Shown here piece after piece: positions 43,199-50,951 of a stretch of 64,000 nt of DNA. Each line of letters begins with the position of its first letter. Position 1 is the first letter of the stretch. A program made the position numbers and the translations under genes. This stretch comes from Desulfuromonas sp. (GTDB taxonomy: Bacteria > Desulfobacterota > Desulfuromonadia > Desulfuromonadales > BM501). The DNA lies in contig NZ_PKUB01000025.1 in the NCBI RefSeq assembly GCF_002868845.1, positions 1 through 64,000 of the forward strand, given 5' to 3'. The notes beneath the pieces are model-generated. The model made no database searches, was not told the origin of the DNA, and saw nothing but the letters and a program-made list of their open reading frames with translations.

Positions 43199-45634
43199 CT
43201 AAGGGTTGTCGGCAAGCCCGGCCGAGGGGCTCCCCAGCTCGGCCAGACGCAGCCGTTCTCCGGCCATGCTCTGCCAGCGGGGGCTTTTACCTTCTTCGGC
43301 CAGGCGCCGCAGAATGTTAAGTCCCTCTTCGACCCGCCCTGCGGCCAGATGAATCTGGGCACTGCGGTAGCGGGCCTGGTCGGCCAGCAACCCGCTCTCT
43401 GCAAGCCGTTCGAAGTGAGCCAGGGCCTGCTCGCCACGCCCGAGTTGGAACAAGGCCTCCCCCCTCCAGTAGCGGTAGAGAGGCCCGGGGCCGTCGTCGC
43501 CCCCGCCGCTCCCGATCCGCGAGAGGCACTCCTCGACAGAGGCGAAATCCTGATCCTCGAAGAAAATCTGCCCGGCCAGCAGCAGGGCCTCGCGGGACGG
43601 GGAGAGCTCGCCGCCCAGCAGGGCCCGGGCCGCCTCCTCCGGACGATCCAGAGCGAGGAGGGCGCGTCCCTGCAACAGGCGCAGGGCCCTGTCCTGCTCG
43701 CCGCCGGCGAAGCGCTCCAGGTAGCGTGCGGCATAGCGGGCTGCCCGGGTGAAATCGTTAATCTCGAAAAGGACCTGGGCCAGGGGCAGATAGAAGCGTT
43801 CTTCCCCCGGGATGCTGTCCGACCCGTCGAGAAGCTGGCGATAGAGGTTGGCCGCTTTCTCCAGCAGCCCGACCCGGGCGAAGGACTCTCCGAGGGCGAG
43901 GAAAAAGTCGGGGCTGAAAGAGCTGTGGACCAGGTGCGAACGGTTCTTCTCCACCAGGGCCAGGGCCTTCAGATCCTCGCCCCGCTCCAGGAGCTCCTCC
44001 ACCGCGGCGGGAAGCGTCTCGGCCAGCAGGGCGTTCGCCTCTTGCTGCAGGGCACCGGAGCCGAAGCGTCGCCGGAAACTATTTAAAAGTTCGAGGCCGG
44101 CGACCCGGTCCCCCTCCAGGCACGTGGCCAGGGCCGCCTTGAAGGCGGCCTCCTCCTGCAGGCGGCGGCCCGGAATCTTCTCGGCGAGGCTTCCGTACTG
44201 CCTGCTCGCCCAGAGGGCGCCGAGATCGTCGCCGGCGGCCATGCGAAGGTCAAGTATCGTCAGCCAGGACCTCAGCCCCCCTTCCGAGTCGGGATGGTCG
44301 TTGCGCAGGGCGGCGAACTCGGTCAGGGCCCTGCGCTCCTGCCCCGCGCGCAAGGCACAGCGGGCCGAGGCGAACAGGAGGAGGCCTCGGGAGTTCTCGA
44401 GACCGGGCTCGCAGGCCAGCCCCCTGAAGACCGCCTCGGCCTGGTCGTAAGCCCCTTCCAAAAAGAGGGCCTCGGCGAAACCGGCGCGGGAGGACGGATG
44501 ATCCCCCCAAAGCCGGTCCGCACCCTCCAGGCCCCGGTAGATTTCCAATGCCTCGGACCAGCTCCCGGCGGCGTACAGCAGATCGGCTCGGCGCAGGCGG
44601 AACAGCTCATTCAGGCTTTCCGGCCGGGGGGTCTCCAGCCAGGGCCGGGCCTCCTCGGGACGCCCCTGAGCCAGGGAAATCTCCGCTTGAAGCAGGGCGG
44701 CATGGGCGCAGTAGAAACCGCCCCTGCCCCCGGCCTCCCCGAAGGACTCGAGAGCGCAGGAAGCGGCGTAGGTATCTCCGCAGCGTGCGATGGCCACGGC
44801 GTCGAGGTAGGCCGCTCTCTCGAGCAGGGCGGAGGCGGGAAAATCGCGCCGCAGCTCCTCCAGAGCCCGGGGCGGCTCCGGTGCGCCGGTGCGGACCAGG
44901 GCCTCGCCGAGCAGCGCCAGGCAGACCTCCCGGTCGGCCCCCATCAGGGCGTCCTCCGGAACGGCCTGCAGCAGACCCCGCACCTCCTGCCAGGCCCCTC
45001 GGTTCGATGCATCCACGGCCGAGGCGAGAGACTGCCCCCAGCGGTCGTCATGGAGCGGGTGGTAGCTGATTTCGGGAAGAGCCGGCAGCGAGAAACGGGG
45101 GGCGATGCCGTATTCGAGGGGTGTCTCGAAGGAGGCGAAAAAACCCTTCCAGTCCATCGCCTCGGAAGAGGCCATGAACTTCATGGCGCCATCGCCGGGG
45201 AGGATTGCGGGACGGCCGCCACGTCCGATGGCCAGGGCGGGGCGGGAGCCCCCTTCGCCCCAGGCGATCTCGAGTTCGAACCGAGGAGGCTTCTCGGTGG
45301 TGACCACTTCGACCCTCTTTGGAACTCGCCGGAACAGGAAGGAGACCATGACCCGGCCGGGCTGCTGCCCGAGAAGAATCTTGATGACCTGCCCGTCCTC
45401 GGGGAGCGAGGCCAGGTCGGGCAGGGCCGAAGCCCCGAACAGAAACAGGTCAACTCTTTGACCAGAGGTCTCGACTTCATAGCGGGGCAGGACCGACAGA
45501 TCGAGACCAAGCGTGGTCGCCCGGGGAGACTCCTCCTTGGAGATGCCGCGCAGAACGATCTCGTCCGCGGCCCCGGCGGCCGGGGCCAGGGTCGTGACGA
45601 GCAGCAATCCGGTGATGATCCATTGGCGCAGCAT
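43199..45634 (-). CDS. exported TPR protein with AMIN-like domain, first gene of the flg operon
   Basis: The 811-residue protein has a signal peptide (WIITGLLLVTTLAPAAGA; ATG at 45634 with GGGAG 6 nt upstream) and so is periplasmic or surface-exposed. Residues about 25-130 form a beta-rich domain resembling AMIN modules, ending RFELEIAWGEGG. The rest is a long array of degenerate TPR helices, for example RLWGDHPSSRAGFAEALFLEGAYDQAEAVF and GPLYRYWRGEALFQLGRGEQALAHFERL. It is the first gene behind a sigma-54 promoter and is followed after 14 nt by flgB, so a role in basal-body assembly or its envelope passage is likely but unproven. No known flagellar protein of this architecture comes to mind. 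Confidence 0.75.
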   Translation of the reverse strand: MLRQWIITGLLLVTTLAPAAGAADEIVLRGISKEESPRATTLGLDLSVLPRYEVETSGQRVDLFLFGASALPDLASLPEDGQVIKILLGQQPGRVMVSFLFRRVPKRVEVVTTEKPPRFELEIAWGEGGSRPALAIGRGGRPAILPGDGAMKFMASSEAMDWKGFFASFETPLEYGIAPRFSLPALPEISYHPLHDDRWGQSLASAVDASNRGAWQEVRGLLQAVPEDALMGADREVCLALLGEALVRTGAPEPPRALEELRRDFPASALLERAAYLDAVAIARCGDTYAASCALESFGEAGGRGGFYCAHAALLQAEISLAQGRPEEARPWLETPRPESLNELFRLRRADLLYAAGSWSEALEIYRGLEGADRLWGDHPSSRAGFAEALFLEGAYDQAEAVFRGLACEPGLENSRGLLLFASARCALRAGQERRALTEFAALRNDHPDSEGGLRSWLTILDLRMAAGDDLGALWASRQYGSLAEKIPGRRLQEEAAFKAALATCLEGDRVAGLELLNSFRRRFGSGALQQEANALLAETLPAAVEELLERGEDLKALALVEKNRSHLVHSSFSPDFFLALGESFARVGLLEKAANLYRQLLDGSDSIPGEERFYLPLAQVLFEINDFTRAARYAARYLERFAGGEQDRALRLLQGRALLALDRPEEAARALLGGELSPSREALLLAGQIFFEDQDFASVEECLSRIGSGGGDDGPGPLYRYWRGEALFQLGRGEQALAHFERLAESGLLADQARYRSAQIHLAAGRVEEGLNILRRLAEEGKSPRWQSMAGERLRLAELGSPSAGLADNP

Positions 45635-45676
45635 GATGAACTCCCGTGATGCGTGTGTCTCTGCTCCGGCAAATTC

Positions 45677-45692
45677 TGCCAGTTCCATGCCA
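45677..45692 (-). promoter_or_regulatory. sigma-54 (RpoN) promoter of the TPR-flgBC-fli-flgE operon
   Basis: On the minus strand TGGCATG, four nt (GAAC), TGGCA fits the -24/-12 consensus with exact spacing; one mismatch lies in each half and the invariant GG and GC are intact. The start point would fall about 32 nt before the TPR gene. Confidence 0.75.
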
Positions 45693-46077
45693 AACCTCCG
45701 GCGGCCCCTCCCCGGCGCCTGTTTCCCCTTTCCTTTCAAAGGCCTGTCCCGCTTCGGCCCCATTGCCCGACCCGGCCCGGGCGGTCACCGTTTTGACAGT
45801 GCGCCCTCCGACATGGGCCAGCCATCCCCGGAGGAAAGATTCCTTTTCCAAAAAAGATTTCCCCTCTTTCGGGCTCACCGAAACGGGCCGGCTCCGCTGC
45901 GAGGGGAAGGACCCAAAACGCCGGATCTCCGACTTTTTCAGAACGGCCCGCCCTTTGCCTTCGGTCTCCCCGGGGCACAGCCCCCCGGCCGGCCGGAGCC
46001 GGGCCGACGAGTCGATTTGGTTCACAACCTGCAACGGGTGACCCCAGCCGCCTTCCTTGCGGGGGCCAAATTAGCGT

Positions 46078-46105
46078 TAAAGAATCGCGTCTTCCAAGCC
46101 GAAGA
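46078..46105 (+). promoter_or_regulatory. sigma-28 (FliA) promoter of the cheA1 operon
   Basis: TAAAGAAT is followed after 12 nt by GCCGAAGA, close to TAAAGTTT-N11-GCCGATAA with one extra spacer base, as at flgM. Transcription would begin about 47 nt before the cheA1 ATG. Confidence 0.65.
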
Positions 46106-46159
46106 AGAGAAACGCCACTGTCGTTCCACCCCGATTAACCGCTGCGAGGCATATCTACA

Positions 46160-48637
46160 ATGAGCGATCAGATGTTTGATGATCAAATGGAAATCATCCG
46201 GGAATTCGTGCAGGAAAGCCGCGACATGATCGACCAGCTCGAACCGACCATCATCGAGCTGGGGCAAAGCTGTCAAAAAGTCGACTGCTGGGAAGCCATG
46301 GGCTGCAGCCAATCGGACTGCCCCCGCCTCGGGCGGCAACTCGACTTCCCCTGCTGGCTGCAGGTCGGCAACATCGGCGAAGGCACGGCCACCTGCCACG
46401 CCGCCGCCTCCGGCCAGGAGTGCCGCAACTGCCGGGTATTAGAAATGACCAACGGCGACGGGGAGACCATCAACGCCATCTTCCGCCTCTTCCACTCCAT
46501 GAAGGGAAGCGCGGGGTTCCTCGACCTGAACCACATCGCCCGCGTCTCCCACGCCGCCGAGAGCCTTCTCGACCTGGTCCGCTCCGGAAAGATCCTGCTG
46601 AAGCCGGAGCACGTCGACTGGTTGTGCCAATCCAGCGACTTTGCCAAGGAGGCCCTTGAACAGGTGGAAGAACAGGGCAACGACGAGGGCATGGCCGAAC
46701 CGGCCGAGATCCTCGCAAAATCCCTGGAGGAGGCCGCCGGGCAGGCCCTCGCCGCGGCGGCCGCCGGACCGGCCCCCGCCGCCGAAGAATCGCCCCCGAA
46801 GCAGGCCGCCCTCGACGATCCCGCCTCCCTGGTCACCCCGGACATGGTGGAGCGTTTCGTCCAGGAAGCGGACGAACTGCTGCAGGGGGTGGAGCAGGAA
46901 TTCCTGAAGTGGACCGAGAACCCGGAGGCGGTCGATTTCGGCAGCCTGTTCCGGAACATCCACAGCCTCAAGGGAAACTGCGGCTTTTTCGGCTACGGTG
47001 CCCTGGAGCGCCTGAGCCACATGATGGAGACGATCCTGGAGGTCTGCAAATCGGGAGCGCCCCTGAGCGTCGCGAACCCGGCCGAGCTGCTCCTGGCCAA
47101 CGTCGACCTGCTGCAGGCCGCCGTGGCCGACCTCTCCCGGGGCGGCGCCGGCCAGATCGAAAACCTCTCCGACCACCTCGAGCGCCTTCAGGCGCTGCTG
47201 CCGCCGGCCGAGGCCCCGGCCGGGGAGGACCGTCCGCCCCAGCTGCTCGGAGAGATCCTCGTCGAACAGGGGACGGTCTGCGCCGAAGCGGTCCAGTCGG
47301 CGATCGCCCTGCAGAAAAAGCCGATCGGCGAGCTGCTGGTGGACATGGGCGCCACCGACCCCCAGAAGGTGGAGAAGGCACTGCAGCAGCAGAAGAAAAC
47401 CCCGCCGTCCAAGGGCCCTGCCGGAGCGAACAAGAAACCGGCCCAGGCGGTCAAGCGCAACGACATCCGGGTCGACCTGGAAAAGCTGGACGTTTTGATC
47501 AACCTCATCTGCGAGCTGGTCATCGCCGAGAACATGCTGATCCACAACCCCGAGATGGAGCACCTCGAGGTCGAGAGCTTCACCCGGGCCGGCCAGCAGA
47601 TGAGCAAGATCGTCCGCGAGCTGCAGGAGCTGGCCATGTCGATCCGCATGATTCCGGTCACCGGCCTGTTCCGGCGCATGCTGCGCCTGGTGCACGACCT
47701 CTCGATCAAATCGGGCAAGAAGGTGGAGCTGCAGCTCTCCGGCGAGGAGACCGAACTGGACAAAACGGTCATCGAGACCATCACCGACCCCCTCGTCCAC
47801 CTGATGCGCAACTCCATGGACCACGGCCTCGAACCCCCGGAGGAGCGCCTTCGGCTCGGCAAGCCGGAGAAGGGGTCGGTGCGCCTCGCCGCCCGCCACG
47901 AGGAGGGCGAGGTCTGGATCACCATCGAGGACGACGGACGCGGCCTGAACCGGGACAAGATCCTGGAGAAGGCGATCGCCAAGGGCCTGGTCGAGGGGGA
48001 CGGCTCCGACATGAGCGACAAGGCGATCTACAACCTCATCTTCCAGCCCGGCTTCTCCACGGCGGACCAGATCACCGACATCTCCGGCCGGGGGGTCGGG
48101 ATGGACGTGGTCAAGCAGAACCTGGACAAGATCAAGGGCAAGATCGAGGTCCACAGCAAGCCGGGCCTCGGAACCCGCCTGACCCTGCGCATCCCCCTGA
48201 CCCTGGGGATCATCGACGGCATGATGGTCCGGGTCGCCGACACCAAGTGCATCGTGCCGACCCTGGCGATCCGCGAGGCCTTCCGCCCGGAGGCGGACCA
48301 GATCACCACCACCCCCGACGGCGAAGAGCTTGTGCGGGTGCGGGAGAGCTTCTTCCCCGTCACCCGGCTGCACAAGGTGCTGGACAAGACGCCCGACTCC
48401 GACCGCCTGGAAGACGGGATTCTCATCGTCCTGGAGTACCAGGACCGGGGGATCGCCCTGTTCGTCGACGAGATCCTGGGCCAGCAGCAGACGGTCATCA
48501 AGGGCCTCTCGGACTATATCGGCAACGTGCGCTGGTTCTCGGGCTGCACCATCCTCGGCGACGGGGAAGTCTGCCTCATCCTCGACGTGGGCCACTTTGT
48601 TGAACTGATGGGCAAGAAAGAATCGGCTGTCGCCTGA
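46160..48637 (+). CDS. cheA: chemotaxis histidine kinase CheA with two Hpt domains and a Cys-rich insert
   Basis: CheA phosphorylates CheY in response to receptors. The 825-residue protein has an N-terminal Hpt domain with phospho-site His112 (FHSMKGSAGFLDL), split by an inserted module of eight cysteines (residues about 38-92: DCWEAMGCSQSDCP, FPCW, CHAA, ECRNCRV). A second Hpt follows with His268 (NIHSLKGNCGFFG). A repeat module (362-411, LLGEILVEQG and IGELLVDMG) resembles MshEN c-di-GMP-binding repeats. Then come the dimerisation helices, the ATPase domain (HLMRNSMDHGLEPPEER, EDDGRGLNRDKI, GFSTADQITDISGRGVGMDVVK) and a CheW-like domain. No CheY-type receiver is fused. Confidence 0.95.
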   Translation: MSDQMFDDQMEIIREFVQESRDMIDQLEPTIIELGQSCQKVDCWEAMGCSQSDCPRLGRQLDFPCWLQVGNIGEGTATCHAAASGQECRNCRVLEMTNGDGETINAIFRLFHSMKGSAGFLDLNHIARVSHAAESLLDLVRSGKILLKPEHVDWLCQSSDFAKEALEQVEEQGNDEGMAEPAEILAKSLEEAAGQALAAAAAGPAPAAEESPPKQAALDDPASLVTPDMVERFVQEADELLQGVEQEFLKWTENPEAVDFGSLFRNIHSLKGNCGFFGYGALERLSHMMETILEVCKSGAPLSVANPAELLLANVDLLQAAVADLSRGGAGQIENLSDHLERLQALLPPAEAPAGEDRPPQLLGEILVEQGTVCAEAVQSAIALQKKPIGELLVDMGATDPQKVEKALQQQKKTPPSKGPAGANKKPAQAVKRNDIRVDLEKLDVLINLICELVIAENMLIHNPEMEHLEVESFTRAGQQMSKIVRELQELAMSIRMIPVTGLFRRMLRLVHDLSIKSGKKVELQLSGEETELDKTVIETITDPLVHLMRNSMDHGLEPPEERLRLGKPEKGSVRLAARHEEGEVWITIEDDGRGLNRDKILEKAIAKGLVEGDGSDMSDKAIYNLIFQPGFSTADQITDISGRGVGMDVVKQNLDKIKGKIEVHSKPGLGTRLTLRIPLTLGIIDGMMVRVADTKCIVPTLAIREAFRPEADQITTTPDGEELVRVRESFFPVTRLHKVLDKTPDSDRLEDGILIVLEYQDRGIALFVDEILGQQQTVIKGLSDYIGNVRWFSGCTILGDGEVCLILDVGHFVELMGKKESAVA

Positions 48638-48674
48638 TTTGACCCTCTGACCCGAAATCCTTAGGAGTAACTGC

Positions 48675-50381
48675 ATGTTCGGACGCATGAAGCTGTCGAC
48701 CAAGATCGTAAGCCTGAGCTGCGCCATTATCCTGGCCTTTACCGTCGCCATCCTGTGCCTCTACTCGGTGAGCCGCGACCGCCTGATCGACGCCCGCCAC
48801 GCCAAGGTCCGCCATCAGGTGGAGACCGCCTGGGGGGTCCTGAACCACTTCGCCCAGCAGGCCAAGAGCGGGTCGCTTCCCCTGGAAGAGATCCAGCGCC
48901 AGGCCAAGCAGGCTGTCAAGGAGCTGCGCTACGGCGAGAGCGGCTATTTCTGGATCAACGACCTGGAGCCGCGCATGGTCATGCACCCGATCAAGCCGGA
49001 GCTCGACGGCAAGGATCTCTCCGGCTCGGCCGACCCCAACGGCAAGAAGCTGTTCGTCGCCTTCGCCGACACCTGCAAAAAGTCCGGGGAGGGCTTCGTC
49101 GACTACTTCTGGCCCAAGCCGGGCAACGCGGAGCCGGTGGCCAAGGCCTCCTACGTCAAGCTGCTCCCCGAATGGGGCTGGATCATCGGCAGCGGGCTCT
49201 ACGTGGGGGACCTGAAGCAGGAACTGTTCAAGATGCTCCTCGTCGCCCTCGCCATTCTCGGCACCATTGCCGCGGCCGCCCTGCTCCTCGCCTACGGGGT
49301 CGGGCGCAAAATCTCCGGGGCCATGGCCAAAACGGTCCACATGATCGAGGAGATGGAAATGGGGCACCTCGAAACCCGGCTCAACCTGGACCGGGGGGAC
49401 GAGATCGGCCAGATGGCCCGCACCATGGACGCCTTTGCCGACAGCCTGCAGCACGAGGTGGTGGCCGACCTGGAGATGCTCGCCCGCGGGGACCTCTCCT
49501 TTTCCGTCCAGCCCCGCGACGAAGAAGACGTCATCCGCGGCTCCCTGAGAAAGGTCGCCGAAGACCTCAACGACATCATGATCCAGGTGCAGAGCGGCGC
49601 CGAACAGATCGCCACCGGGGCGGTGCAGGTCGCCGAGGGAAGCCAGTCCCTCTCCGACGGCGCCACCCACCAGGCCAGCTCCCTGGAGCAGATCAGCGCC
49701 TCCATCAACCAGATGAGCTCCCAAACCAAGCAGAACGCCGACAATGCCGCTCAGGCCAGCCAGCTTTCGGGCCAGGCCCACGGAGCCGCCGAGCAGGGCA
49801 ACCGGCAGATGCACGAGATGGTCCAGGCCATGGCCGAAATCAACCAGGCCGGGAAGAGCATCTCCAAAATCATCCAGGTTATCGACGAGATCGCCTTCCA
49901 GACCAACCTGCTCGCCCTCAACGCCGCGGTGGAGGCGGCCCGGGCCGGCAAACACGGCAAGGGCTTCGCGGTGGTCGCCGAGGAGGTGCGCAACCTGGCC
50001 GCACGCAGCGCCAAGGCCGCCCACGAAACCGCCGAACTGATCGAGGGGGCCGTCTCCAAGTCCCAGAACGGGGCGCAGATCGCCGACCGCACCGACCAGG
50101 CCCTGACCGAAATCGTCTCGACCGTCAGCAAGGTCACCGACCTGGTGGCGGAGATCGCCGCCGCCTCCAACGAACAGGCCGAGGGCATCGGCCAGGTCAA
50201 CGACGGGCTCGGCCAGATCGACGGGGTCACACAGCAGACCTCGGCCAACGCCGAAGAGAGCGCCGCGGCCGCCGAGGAGCTTTCCAGCCAGGCAGGGCAG
50301 CTGCAGCAGCTGCTGCGGCGCTTCCGTCTGGCGGGTCATGCCCCCACCGAAGGACACCCCGAGATCCACCTTCTCCCCTGA
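48675..50381 (+). CDS. methyl-accepting chemotaxis protein with single-Cache sensor (mcp1)
   Basis: The 568-residue receptor has a membrane helix at about 10-30, a periplasmic sCache_2-type domain with [30 protein letters not shown] and [14 protein letters not shown], a second helix at about 186-208, a HAMP plus a HAMP-like second module ([14 protein letters not shown]), and the signalling domain with tip [39 protein letters not shown]. sCache_2 receptors often sense small organic acids; the ligand here is unknown. It lies 38 nt after cheA1. Its C-terminus lacks the EFGKY tail of mcp2 and mcp3. Confidence 0.95.
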   Translation: MFGRMKLSTKIVSLSCAIILAFTVAILCLYSVSRDRLIDARHAKVRHQVETAWGVLNHFAQQAKSGSLPLEEIQRQAKQAVKELRYGESGYFWINDLEPRMVMHPIKPELDGKDLSGSADPNGKKLFVAFADTCKKSGEGFVDYFWPKPGNAEPVAKASYVKLLPEWGWIIGSGLYVGDLKQELFKMLLVALAILGTIAAAALLLAYGVGRKISGAMAKTVHMIEEMEMGHLETRLNLDRGDEIGQMARTMDAFADSLQHEVVADLEMLARGDLSFSVQPRDEEDVIRGSLRKVAEDLNDIMIQVQSGAEQIATGAVQVAEGSQSLSDGATHQASSLEQISASINQMSSQTKQNADNAAQASQLSGQAHGAAEQGNRQMHEMVQAMAEINQAGKSISKIIQVIDEIAFQTNLLALNAAVEAARAGKHGKGFAVVAEEVRNLAARSAKAAHETAELIEGAVSKSQNGAQIADRTDQALTEIVSTVSKVTDLVAEIAAASNEQAEGIGQVNDGLGQIDGVTQQTSANAEESAAAAEELSSQAGQLQQLLRRFRLAGHAPTEGHPEIHLLP

Positions 50382-50417
50382 GCCCCAACCGACAGCCATC
50401 GCACGGAGACAGAAACG

Positions 50418-50933
50418 ATGAGCGAGAACACCGCAAAAATGAACATCGACCGCTTCGAAGAGGAAGAGGACACCCAGAAGGGGAAATTCCTCACCTTCCG
50501 GCTCGGCAACGAAGACTACGCCATAGAGATCCGCTATGTCACCGAGATCATCGGCATCCAGCGGATCACCGACGTTCCGGACATGCCCGATTACGTTCGC
50601 GGAGTGATCAACCTGAGGGGAACGGTGGTCCCGGTGATGGACGTGCGCTCCCGTTTCAGGCTCCCCCCCCGCGCATACGACGACCGCACCTGCATCGTGG
50701 TCGTTAACATGAACGATACTGCGGTCGGGCTGCTGGTGGACAAGGTCAACGAGGTCTCGGATATCCCCGACGCCCAGATCGAACCGCCGCCGCCCACCCA
50801 GGGCGAGAGCGCCCGCTGCATCCAGGGCCTGGGCAAGATGGGCGAAGAGGTCAAGATCATTCTCGACGTCGACCGGCTCCTCTTTCCTGAGGAGCGGGCG
50901 GGGCTCGGCGAAAGCGAAGGACAGGCGGCCTGA
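50418..50933 (+). CDS. cheW: chemotaxis adaptor CheW (first copy)
   Basis: CheW links receptors to CheA. The 171-residue protein begins with an acidic leader (RFEEEEDTQKG), then the CheW fold: FLTFRLGNEDYAIEIRYVTEIIGIQRITDVPDMPDYVRGVINLRGTVVPVMDVRSRF, and a second half with VGLLVDKVNEVSDIPDAQIEPPPP and KIILDVDRLLF. It is closely similar to the second cheW at 55399, suggesting local duplication together with a receptor gene. Confidence 0.97.
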   Translation: MSENTAKMNIDRFEEEEDTQKGKFLTFRLGNEDYAIEIRYVTEIIGIQRITDVPDMPDYVRGVINLRGTVVPVMDVRSRFRLPPRAYDDRTCIVVVNMNDTAVGLLVDKVNEVSDIPDAQIEPPPPTQGESARCIQGLGKMGEEVKIILDVDRLLFPEERAGLGESEGQAA

Positions 50934-50951
50934 CCGCCAGGGAGAAGAACG

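Larger units (their letters stand above)
45635..46159. other. divergent intergenic region between flg operon and chemotaxis genes
   Basis: No gene is supported in these 525 nt. It contains the sigma-54 promoter of the minus-strand operon at one end and the sigma-28 promoter of the plus-strand chemotaxis genes at the other. Between them are several GC palindromes (near 45975-46005) but no recognisable operator. Confidence 0.6.

Noticed and set aside
46028-46045. Second possible sigma-54 site (TTGCA with a GGG-containing -24) facing the TPR-flgB operon
   Set aside because: Its -24 half is poor and it would give a leader of about 400 nt; the site at 45677-45692 is better in both respects.
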